Positions 7,112-12,832 of a stretch of 13,904 bases of DNA are shown in pieces (the stretch's first letter is position 1; each line of letters opens with the position of its first letter). Source of the stretch: CAZOEL01 sp964578835 (GTDB lineage Bacteria; Desulfobacterota; Syntrophobacteria; Syntrophobacterales; Syntrophobacteraceae); contig CAZOEL010000119.1 of NCBI GenBank assembly GCA_964578835.1, forward strand, positions 1 to 13,904, read 5' to 3'. The position numbers were made by a program, and so were the translations under genes. The notes under the pieces were generated by a model. It did no database searches. It was not told where the DNA came from and saw only the letters and a list, made by a program, of their open reading frames with translations.

Positions 7112-8143
7112 TCAACGATAATTGTCAAACCAGGCGCAGTATTCCTCCAACAGACCTTTGTTCTTGGAGCTTTCATCGACAGCCCCGAGATCCGACAACG
7201 GCAGCTCAAATTCCTTCTTATCGGAGGTTCGAACGACTCGGGCGAAAATGCCGTCGGCAGCTTCGCAATCTTCATCAAAGCCCAGGAGCTCGAGCTCTTC
7301 AGTCCATGAAGGCTTTTTCTCCTTGAGCTTCTTATATTCCTCCAAATCCCGCAAGCCCCAGGCGTAGAGCTTTTCCCAATCATAAGCTCTGCGCCCCGTC
7401 ACCATGCAGGGAAGCTCCATGGCGCCTTGCAGATAGTCAAGATATTTCTTCACATTGGCGTCGCTGACCAAAACATCCTCTTCAGCAGATACGCCCAGGA
7501 TCGTCAAGATCCTTTGAAGCTTCTCATCGACGGGCGGAGCTTCTTCCACAGGCTCCGCCTGTTCTGAAGGCGCTTGAGGGGCTTCTTCCGCAAGCAACGG
7601 CTGCTCCTGGAAGTCTCCCGCCAACTCCTCGGGCGCTGCTACCGGCTCTGCTTCGACAGAAGGCTGCTCTTCCAAAGCTTCCGGCTTCTTTTCATCAACA
7701 GGAGCGGGCTCCTCGATTTTCGCTTCTTCAGGAATCTCTACAGCAGCCTCAGCCGCCTCGGGAGCTTCAACGACGGGAGCTTCCATATCGGGTTGAGATT
7801 CTTCAGGCTCGGACTCCGGGGTTTTCTCGACCGCAGGAGCTGCAGCCTTTTCTTCCTCGACAACCGGGGGTTGAACGGTCTCGGGCTGTGACTCCGCTAC
7901 GGGCTCTGGAGAGATCTCGGCCTCCTCTTGCTCGCTTTGGGCGGGAGGCGGAGCTTCTTCCTGCTCTTGGGGAGCCGTCGGAATCACTTCAGGAGCTTCA
8001 GCAGCCGCACTCTCTTCCAGTATGGCGCCGGGCTCTTCGAGATTCTCCTGAGATTCTACCTGAGCATCTTTTTTTCCGGCCTTCTTGGTTGTAGCAGCGG
8101 TCTCTTGCTTCTTGGTTTTCTTGGTCTTGGTCTTCTTTACCAT
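7112..8143 (-). CDS. Lys-headed, Glu/Pro/Ala-rich protein with conserved C-terminal domain
   Basis: A 343-aa protein in three parts. Residues 1-26 are strongly basic (MVKKTKTKKTKKQ). Residues 27-205 are low-complexity and acidic, built of E, P, A, V and Q with loose EAP/EEAP reiterations, and are surely disordered. Residues 206-343 form a compact domain: KYLDYLQGAMELPCMVTG (233-250), YDWEKLYAWG (254-263), EEYKKLKEKKPSWTEELELL (268-287), RVVRTSDKKEFELPLSDL (302-319) and a terminal EEYCAWFDNYR. I recall similar tails (WE..Y..G, EY..L....PS, F.LPL.DL, Y..WF.NYR) in uncharacterised, sometimes calcium-binding-annotated, bacterial proteins. There is no signal peptide or membrane segment. GAGAGGAT lies seven bases before the ATG. 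Function unknown; the charge-segregated head could bind nucleic acid or act as a tether. Confidence 0.72.
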   Translation of the reverse strand: MVKKTKTKKTKKQETAATTKKAGKKDAQVESQENLEEPGAILEESAAAEAPEVIPTAPQEQEEAPPPAQSEQEEAEISPEPVAESQPETVQPPVVEEEKAAAPAVEKTPESEPEESQPDMEAPVVEAPEAAEAAVEIPEEAKIEEPAPVDEKKPEALEEQPSVEAEPVAAPEELAGDFQEQPLLAEEAPQAPSEQAEPVEEAPPVDEKLQRILTILGVSAEEDVLVSDANVKKYLDYLQGAMELPCMVTGRRAYDWEKLYAWGLRDLEEYKKLKEKKPSWTEELELLGFDEDCEAADGIFARVVRTSDKKEFELPLSDLGAVDESSKNKGLLEEYCAWFDNYR

Positions 8144-8203
8144 TTATTCATCCTCTCACTCAAATTCCCGTACAAAAGCTTCAACCGAAGAGCATATTCT
8201 CCC

Positions 8204-8264
8204 GTGACCGTCGGTCACCCGTTTGCGTTTGGTTACCATACGATTTTCCTATGGTTTTGATCAA
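8204..8264 (-). promoter_or_regulatory. Candidate promoter and dyad for the acidic-protein gene
   Basis: On the minus strand TTGATC (8264-8259), an 18-base spacer and TATGGT (8240-8235) resemble a sigma-70 promoter. Just downstream is a perfect dyad GTGACC-GTC-GGTCAC (8204-8218), about 60 bases before the start codon. It could be an operator or a leader hairpin. Both calls are weak. Confidence 0.27.
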
Positions 8265-8268
8265 GCTT

Positions 8269-8296
8269 AAAAAGACGTTCATCTTCTTTGGAAGAT
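8269..8296 (-). terminator. Weak terminator-like hairpin
   Basis: ATCTTC (8281-8286), TTTG, GAAGAT (8291-8296) form a six-pair stem on the minus strand. TTTTT follows seven bases later (8273-8269). The stem is AT-rich and the T-tract is displaced. Its position right at the end of the frameshifted tail of the decarboxylase-like gene suggests the transcript of that gene ends here. Confidence 0.3.
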
Positions 8297-8467
8297 CATT
8301 CCTTCTTTTGCTCCGCGCTTTGTCCGGCGTCAGGATTCTGGACCGTCTCGGACGTGGGCTTCTCTCCCTTGTAGTAATCCGGCTCCTTCATGAGCCTTTC
8401 CGCAATGGAATTGAGCATTCGGACGTGAGGTTTTCACCCGTTCACGGTATGCCTTCGGACTCGATTC
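8296..8467 (-). pseudogene. Frameshifted C-terminal tail of the decarboxylase-like gene
   Basis: Past the annotated stop (8466-8468), protein-like sequence continues in two other frames: first ESSPKAYRERVKT from 8467, then, one base shifted, HVRMLNSIAERLMKEPDY followed by YKGEKPTSETVQNPDAGQ and SAEQKKE to a TGA at 8296-8298. The ATG at 8418 within it has no ribosome site, so a separate 40-aa gene is unlikely. Two single-base shifts would fuse it to the decarboxylase-like protein as a polar tail of about 55 residues. It may be a real decayed tail or sequence/assembly errors. Confidence 0.45.
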
Positions 8468-9887
8468 AATCCAAGGACCAAGGAGATTTCGGCGCGTCCC
8501 CGATGTTGATCACCCCGATTTGATTGCCCATTCGAGTTTGAACAGCCGGGGAAATCATCCCCTTTGAAAAAAGCAGGATATTCAAAGAGCCGCCGAAAAA
8601 GAAATTGCCGAATTTGGTTCTGCCCTTCTGCGCCTTTCCTCCGACATTGAAGCAGTTCACATGCTCGGTTTGCTCGCTGTCGCAGGTATTCAGCACTACC
8701 GATCCCACAGAGTCCAGACCGACGGGAATGGAGGCGACATAGCCGGTAAGCTTCTCCGGTTTCTTACCGGGCATGTTCTCATATTCCACCTTCGTGATGA
8801 TTACGCCGCGCTGGAAAGCTTGAAACTGGCTAAAGTCCGTGCCCGGCCGTCCCACGTTGCCGTCAAGCGGCGCCCAGTTTGGAAAGTCTGGATACCCGAA
8901 TGTGCCGGGCGTTCCAGGGGAGCCCGTCTTGACCACCTCTGCATGGATGACCGTTCCGTCGACCGGCGAATGAAAGTGGTGATAGGTGTTCGGCATCAAC
9001 ACGCAGGTAAGGCCGCTTCCGTCAACGAATTTCTCCTTGATCTCGTCCGGCGCCGTCCCGAGTAAATCGTCTACCGAAATCGGAATGCTCTTCACATCGA
9101 GCACAGTATTGAGCTGAAGAGGGTTTTCGAGGTATTTGCGCTGGTAGCCGACTCCGGACTTCACGACTTGCAGCAAAGGGTTCATGATGCAGTCTGTGGG
9201 AGAAACGATGACATAGTCTCTGTCGGGCATGGTAACCGGACGGCTGGGGTAAGAACCGTCTTTATCGCTTTTCAAATTTCGCGCAAAGAAATCGTTCCAG
9301 CTTCCATAATCCGCAGCCCTTGTTTTTTCGTAGTCCTCGATCTCAATGCGCGGGTCTTGAATCCATTCATAGACGCGCTTTGCAGATTCTTTGCCGTTCA
9401 TATAGTTGAAGTACTCGCGCTGCCATTTGGAAAGAAAGGTCGGCCCCGTCTTCAGCTCCCGCCCCGGCGCGGAAGGATCGCGGCCCTGAACAAAATCCTG
9501 ACCCGCGGGATTCTGATAGTACAACCATGAAAAGTACAAAATGGGGTCAAGAGCATTGTCCGAACCTCCCTCGATCTCCGGAAGGTCCGTACACCAATGT
9601 TCGAAGATATCGAGCATCTTCAAGTATGCGCCTTTCCCACCGCCCTCGGTCTTCCAGGGATTTTCCCGGGATCTATTGTAGGAATAGCCCGCCGGGAGAT
9701 CTTGCAAACCGGCATGAACCTTATCGAAAGCGTCTCTTGTGGCCTTATCCGCATCATATTGAGCTTTCAAGTATTCTAATGAAGCGCCACAAGGCGATTC
9801 CTGCGCCATGACCCGCCACGGAAAAAATAACGACAAAGCAAGAACACCTAATGAAACAGCACAAAACGATATTGCTCCGGCTTTCAT
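8466..9887 (-). CDS. Exported phosphatidylserine decarboxylase-like enzyme
   Basis: A 473-aa protein. The start at 9887 follows GGGAGGA by eight bases; the upstream ATG at 9926 lacks this. Residues 1-28 look like a Sec signal peptide (hydrophobic core AISFCAVSLGVLALSLFF, then RVMA before QES). Residues 30-190 form an N-terminal region I do not recognise. From about 196 the decarboxylase part is clear: SWNDFFARNL, VSPTDC (D232), YHHFHSPVDGTV (302-313), NVGGKAQKGRTKFGNFFFGG and S434 in FGGS. These match the Asp, His and self-cleaving Ser of pyruvoyl-dependent PSDs, though the usual GST/GSS is GGS-L here. Known relatives include fungal PSD-like amino-acid decarboxylases, so the substrate may not be a lipid. 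An export signal is unusual for the family. The final residues PWSLD end abruptly, and a tail seems frameshifted away. Confidence 0.84.
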   Translation of the reverse strand: MKAGAISFCAVSLGVLALSLFFPWRVMAQESPCGASLEYLKAQYDADKATRDAFDKVHAGLQDLPAGYSYNRSRENPWKTEGGGKGAYLKMLDIFEHWCTDLPEIEGGSDNALDPILYFSWLYYQNPAGQDFVQGRDPSAPGRELKTGPTFLSKWQREYFNYMNGKESAKRVYEWIQDPRIEIEDYEKTRAADYGSWNDFFARNLKSDKDGSYPSRPVTMPDRDYVIVSPTDCIMNPLLQVVKSGVGYQRKYLENPLQLNTVLDVKSIPISVDDLLGTAPDEIKEKFVDGSGLTCVLMPNTYHHFHSPVDGTVIHAEVVKTGSPGTPGTFGYPDFPNWAPLDGNVGRPGTDFSQFQAFQRGVIITKVEYENMPGKKPEKLTGYVASIPVGLDSVGSVVLNTCDSEQTEHVNCFNVGGKAQKGRTKFGNFFFGGSLNILLFSKGMISPAVQTRMGNQIGVINIGDAPKSPWSLD

Positions 9888-9929
9888 GATTCTTGTCCTC
9901 CCTACGGTAAACGGATCACGCACCAAGGC

Positions 9930-10146
9930 GGTTCGGCAGATCGCTTCGGCATACTTTAGAATCCCACCTCACGACGCCCTTGTCCTTCTCCTAATCTTCG
10001 GCTCGCAAACATCTGTTGCGAGGACTTCCACCTCGCTGGCTCCGCGCCACGACTGGCGCACACATGGGCCTAAGCGGCGGCCCCTACCGGGATCGTCTCC
10101 CTCCTCTTCATTCTTATACCGGGGGTATCGCGTGCTCACCCCTCGG
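9930..10146 (-). ncRNA. Hairpin-rich non-coding element, group II intron 5'-end-like
   Basis: About 250 bases between the HicB-like gene and the decarboxylase-like gene lack a credible frame but hold a row of stems: CCG-GGGGT / ACCCC-T-CGG (10119-10146), GGGCC/GGCCC (10066-10083), GCGCCA-CGAC-TGGCGC (10044-10059) and GCGAGG-ACTTCCA-CCTCGC (10018-10036). Read on the minus strand, GTGTGCGCC, then the GCGCCA/TGGCGC stem, then GAGGTGGAAGTCCTC has the order seen at the 5' end of bacterial group II introns (GUGCG..., GAGGUGxAAGUCCUC). No reverse transcriptase and no domain V hairpin are visible, so it would be a remnant or another structured RNA, perhaps the leader of the decarboxylase-like gene. 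Confidence 0.33.
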
Positions 10147-10399
10147 CTAATGGCTGCAAGCCCTCCGTACTCACTGACCACCGTCGTCGCAAAAGAGCCG
10201 CGCCCAACTTGATGTCGAGCATATTAGATGGACCCTCCCCGCGCTCAAGTTTATCAGCGAGAATACGAAGCGCCAATGCCTGTGCTTTGCTGATGGCCTC
10301 CTGGGATATCTCTCCGTAGGAGAGAGTCCCTGGAAGCTCCAACACTTCAGCTAGCCGGCGCCCGTCGTCCTCTTGTTCGTATTCAATGGTGAATGTCAT
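10136..10399 (-). CDS. HicB-like antitoxin with aberrant C-terminus
   Basis: An 87-aa protein. Residues 1-68 follow the short HicB pattern: MTFTIEYEQEDDGRRLAEVL, ELPGTLSYGE, then a helix EAISKAQALALRILADKLE and GEGPSNMLDIKLGAAL. HicB proteins neutralise the HicA mRNA-cleaving toxin and often repress their own operon. Members I know stop near this point; here 17-19 Arg/Trp-rich residues follow (RRRWSVSTEGLQPLAEG), and no hicA frame is seen on either side. The ATG at 10399 has AGGA eight bases upstream; the longer frame from 10489 would run through the operator-like dyads. The gene probably lost its 3' end and partner when the adjacent structured element arrived, or it is a solitary relic. Confidence 0.7.
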   Translation of the reverse strand: MTFTIEYEQEDDGRRLAEVLELPGTLSYGEISQEAISKAQALALRILADKLERGEGPSNMLDIKLGAALLRRRWSVSTEGLQPLAEG

Positions 10400-10426
10400 G
10401 CATTCAATCCTGCATGAATTTTCAGT

Positions 10427-10469
10427 ATGAGATAAACCGCCTCTGTTTGATCTCATTGTAGTACAGAGG
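10427..10469. promoter_or_regulatory. Two overlapping dyads in front of the HicB-like gene
   Basis: ATGAGAT-AAAC (10427-10437) is matched by GTTT-G-ATCTCAT (10445-10456) with a single bulge, an 11-pair dyad. CCTCTGT (10440-10446) is matched by ACAGAGG (10463-10469). The two share bases, so as RNA they exclude each other. They sit between the presumed promoter and the start codon, where HicB-type autorepressor operators are expected. Confidence 0.45.
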
Positions 10470-10487
10470 TCGTAGGCGCGCACGCGC

Positions 10488-10517
10488 ATAACACTTGTTT
10501 TCCGTGATCTTTGTCAA
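10488..10517 (-). promoter_or_regulatory. Candidate sigma-70 promoter of the HicB-like gene
   Basis: On the minus strand a perfect TTGACA (10517-10512) is followed by 18 bases and TGTTAT (10493-10488). Transcription would start roughly 100 bases before the start codon, upstream of both dyads. Confidence 0.42.
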
Positions 10518-10613
10518 AGAGCCTACCCCAGGTTTGGACTCTCGGTCTTTCCGGATTCCAAACAGAAAAACTCTTCACTTTTTACAACACCGAGATCATC
10601 CACAAGATAAGAT

Positions 10614-10642
10614 TTGACAGATTAGAACATTTGTTCTATTTT
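10614..10642 (+). promoter_or_regulatory. Sigma-70 promoter of the efflux operon
   Basis: TTGACA (10614-10619), a 17-base spacer and TATTTT (10637-10642) give a perfect -35, ideal spacing and a fair -10. It lies about 60 bases before the TetR-like gene, and the repressor-like palindrome fills the spacer. Confidence 0.7.
10623..10638. promoter_or_regulatory. Palindromic operator within the promoter spacer
   Basis: TAGAACA-TT-TGTTCTA is a perfect 7-2-7 dyad lying between the -35 and -10 boxes and touching the -10. This is the classical site for a dimeric TetR-type repressor that blocks RNA polymerase. The TetR-like protein encoded directly downstream is the obvious candidate to bind it. Confidence 0.6.
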
Positions 10643-10644
10643 TT

Positions 10645-10658
10645 GGATCATATGATCC
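10645..10658. promoter_or_regulatory. Second perfect palindrome downstream of the -10
   Basis: GGATCATATGATCC is a 14-base perfect palindrome at about the transcription start, 46 bases before the start codon. It differs in sequence from the spacer dyad, so it may bind another factor or form a small 5' hairpin in the mRNA. Confidence 0.4.
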
Positions 10659-10704
10659 TGGCGCTGCAGTCGGCAGTCTATAGCCATCTTACAAAGGGAG
10701 CCTC

Positions 10705-11400
10705 ATGAAAGCGCATCTGCTCTGGGATGAAGGGACTAAGAAACGGTTAATCGAAGCGGCGGGTGAGGTGTTTGCCCAGCGTGGCTTCAAAGCCACCACT
10801 ATTCGAGCGGTTTGCAGGCAAGCCAACGCCAGCGTCAGCGCCGTCCACTACCATTTTGGCGATAAGGAAGGGCTGTATGATGCCGTATTCCAATACTCCC
10901 ACCGATGGGCAGTGGAGAAGTACCCACATGACTGGGGCCTTGGGACAGAAGCGACAGCGGAAGAGCGTCTTCAGGCTTTCATTCGTTCCTTCCTTCTACG
11001 GGGGCTTGGCGACGGGTTTCCGGCCTGGCACGGCAGGCTATTAGCGCAGGAAACTGCAAATCCGAGTGGGGTGCTGAGCAAGGTTGCAGAAACGATCATT
11101 CGGCCGATGGATGAGTACCTGGAAGGAATCATCGGAGAGCTTTTCCGCAAGGAAGACCCTACACTGGAGCCAGAGACCCATTCCGTTCTGCTGTGCAGAA
11201 TGAACGTGGTCGGGCAGTGCATTTTTCAGCTTCATGCCAGGCAGTTCATGCAATCTGCCGGTGATAGTAGCCTGGACCGTCCTCAGATCATAGCTCTAGC
11301 TGATCAGATCACCCGCTTTTCCCTCGGCGGCATCCGAACGATTGCCATGGCGCGGATAGGCTCCGGAGCAAAGCCACACACCGAGGGGATGCATGAATAA
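10705..11400 (+). CDS. TetR-family repressor, CecR-like
   Basis: A 231-aa DNA-binding regulator. Residues 11-58 are a TetR helix-turn-helix domain: KRLIEAAGEVFAQRGFKATT, IRAVCRQANASVSAVHYHFG and DKEGLYDAVF. The C-terminal region with AWHGRLLAQETANPSG and IIRPMDEYLEGIIGELF resembles the ligand domain of E. coli CecR (YbiH), a TetR protein that controls an HlyD/ABC export operon. The start has AAAGGGAG four bases upstream. The last codons overlap the outer-membrane-factor start by eight bases (ATGCATGAATAA region), so repressor and pump are co-translated. Autorepression through the palindrome in the promoter is inferred from position. The inducer is unknown, probably a small toxic compound that the pump removes. 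Confidence 0.91.
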   Translation: MKAHLLWDEGTKKRLIEAAGEVFAQRGFKATTIRAVCRQANASVSAVHYHFGDKEGLYDAVFQYSHRWAVEKYPHDWGLGTEATAEERLQAFIRSFLLRGLGDGFPAWHGRLLAQETANPSGVLSKVAETIIRPMDEYLEGIIGELFRKEDPTLEPETHSVLLCRMNVVGQCIFQLHARQFMQSAGDSSLDRPQIIALADQITRFSLGGIRTIAMARIGSGAKPHTEGMHE

Positions 11401-12832
11401 CCCACCAAGCGCAGCCACTCTTCCATCGGCGATCCCATGGCTACCATTGGTCGTGTTGACCTTGATTATGACGGGTTGCATCTCCGTGGGCCCGGACTAT
11501 GTCCACCCCGAAATCCCGGTGTACAAGGAATGGAATACCCAGCTTCAGGGTAATCCAGCCAACAGTGAAATAGTTTTTCAGAACTTGGCGGTTTGGTGGA
11601 CGACGCTCGACGATCCCATCTTGTCGGCATTGATCGATCGTGCCGTGAAGGGCAACCTCGATCTGCAGCGAGCCCGGGCTCAGATTAGAGAGGCTCGGGC
11701 ACTTCGGGGAATTGCCGTAGCCGGCTTCCTGCCTGCGCTCGAAGGAGGGGCGTCGGCCACTTCGACGCGAACGAGCAAGGATACGGGGAATGGGAAGACC
11801 AGCGAACTTTATTCAACAAATTTCGATGCCTCCTGGGAACTGGACCTGTTTGGCGGCGTCCGTCGTTCCGTTGAGGCTGCACAAGGAAATCTTCAGGCGA
11901 ACGAGGAGAATTTGCGAGATGTTCTGGTCTCGCTGCTTGCCGAAGTAGCTCTGAACTATCTCGATGTCCGGACGAGTCAAGAGCGCCTCCATGTTGCGGA
12001 AGTCAACCTGGAGTCCCAGAACGAGACCTACCAGTTGGCGCAGTGGCGGTATCAAGCTGGCTTGAGCGATGAGCTCGCGGTACAGCAGGCTCGCTACAAC
12101 CTTGAGAATACGCGTTCCCAAATCCCTGTTCTTCGCACGAGCCTCGAGGAGGCCATGAACCGTGTGGCGGTGCTCCTTGGGGAGCAACCGGGGAAGGTTT
12201 ATAAGAAGCTCGAGCCGCGCAGACCCATCCCAGTCCCGCCCCTTGAGGTTGCGGTAGGCGCGCCGGCTGATCTCTTGCGTCGCAGGCCTGACGTGCGGAA
12301 AGCCGAACGGGAGCTGGCAGCCCAGACGGCCAGGATTGGCGTGGCTACGGCCGAGCTCTATCCCAAGCTGACTTTAAATGGCTCTATTGGGCTGGAAACC
12401 CTTTCCCTAAGCAATCCATCCAGCGGACTGGCGACCCTCTCAGGAGGACCTCGGATCAGCTGGGCGATCTTCAAAGGGGGCGCAATTCGCCAGAATATCG
12501 AGGCTCAATTCGCCATTCAGGAACAGGCGCTGGTCCATTACGAAAGCGCCATCCTCAGTGCCCTGGAGGAGGTGGAGAATGCGCTCGTTGCCTACGTTGA
12601 GGTTCAACAGAGAAGGCAGTCTTTAAGTGAAGCGACGCAGGCGGCTCAACAGGCTGCGGAGCTCGCCCGTCAAAAGTATGAGGCGGGCCTGACAGATTTT
12701 ACGGTCGTCCTGGATGCTCAGCGGTCCTTGCTCTCCTTCCAGGAGCAGTTGGCCATAAGCAACGGGAATGTAACCTCAAACCTGGTGCATTTGTACAAGG
12801 CTCTAGGGGGTGGGTGGACACCGGAGGAATAG
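11393..12832 (+). CDS. NodT-family outer-membrane efflux lipoprotein
   Basis: A 479-aa TolC-class outer-membrane factor that forms the exit duct of a tripartite pump. The leader ends in LIMTGC, with lipidated Cys29, and SVGPDYVHPEIPVYKEW follows, as in NodT/OprM proteins. Two repeated OEP domains are seen: one with NLDLQRARAQIREARALRG, YLDVRTSQERL and AQWRYQAGLSDELAVQQAR, the second with LLRRRPDVRKAERELAAQTA, ELYPKLTLNGSIG and ARQKYEAGLTDFTVVLDAQR. Helical heptad-rich regions fit the periplasmic barrel. GAGGGG five bases before the ATG lies within the repressor gene. The stop is followed directly by the adaptor gene's ATG. Length is normal and nothing is missing. Confidence 0.94.
   Translation: MNNPPSAATLPSAIPWLPLVVLTLIMTGCISVGPDYVHPEIPVYKEWNTQLQGNPANSEIVFQNLAVWWTTLDDPILSALIDRAVKGNLDLQRARAQIREARALRGIAVAGFLPALEGGASATSTRTSKDTGNGKTSELYSTNFDASWELDLFGGVRRSVEAAQGNLQANEENLRDVLVSLLAEVALNYLDVRTSQERLHVAEVNLESQNETYQLAQWRYQAGLSDELAVQQARYNLENTRSQIPVLRTSLEEAMNRVAVLLGEQPGKVYKKLEPRRPIPVPPLEVAVGAPADLLRRRPDVRKAERELAAQTARIGVATAELYPKLTLNGSIGLETLSLSNPSSGLATLSGGPRISWAIFKGGAIRQNIEAQFAIQEQALVHYESAILSALEEVENALVAYVEVQQRRQSLSEATQAAQQAAELARQKYEAGLTDFTVVLDAQRSLLSFQEQLAISNGNVTSNLVHLYKALGGGWTPEE

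Noticed and set aside
6760..7326. A 188-codon + strand open frame
   Set aside because: It runs through the palindromic repeat block and into the antisense of the acidic-protein gene. Its SPGQRPGYG-type text is what these GC hairpins give when translated.
7574..8260. Two + strand Leu/Phe/Arg-rich frames that look hydrophobic
   Set aside because: They are the complement of the Glu/Lys-rich low-complexity region of the acidic protein, which always yields such Leu/Phe-rich shadows.
8296..8418. Independent 40-aa gene starting at 8418
   Set aside because: There is no ribosome site before the ATG, and the protein-like signal extends upstream of it, so a displaced tail of the decarboxylase-like gene is the better reading.
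9969..10181. A 70-codon minus-strand frame in the hairpin-rich stretch
   Set aside because: It overlaps several GC stems and the end of the HicB-like gene in another frame, and shows no protein family features.
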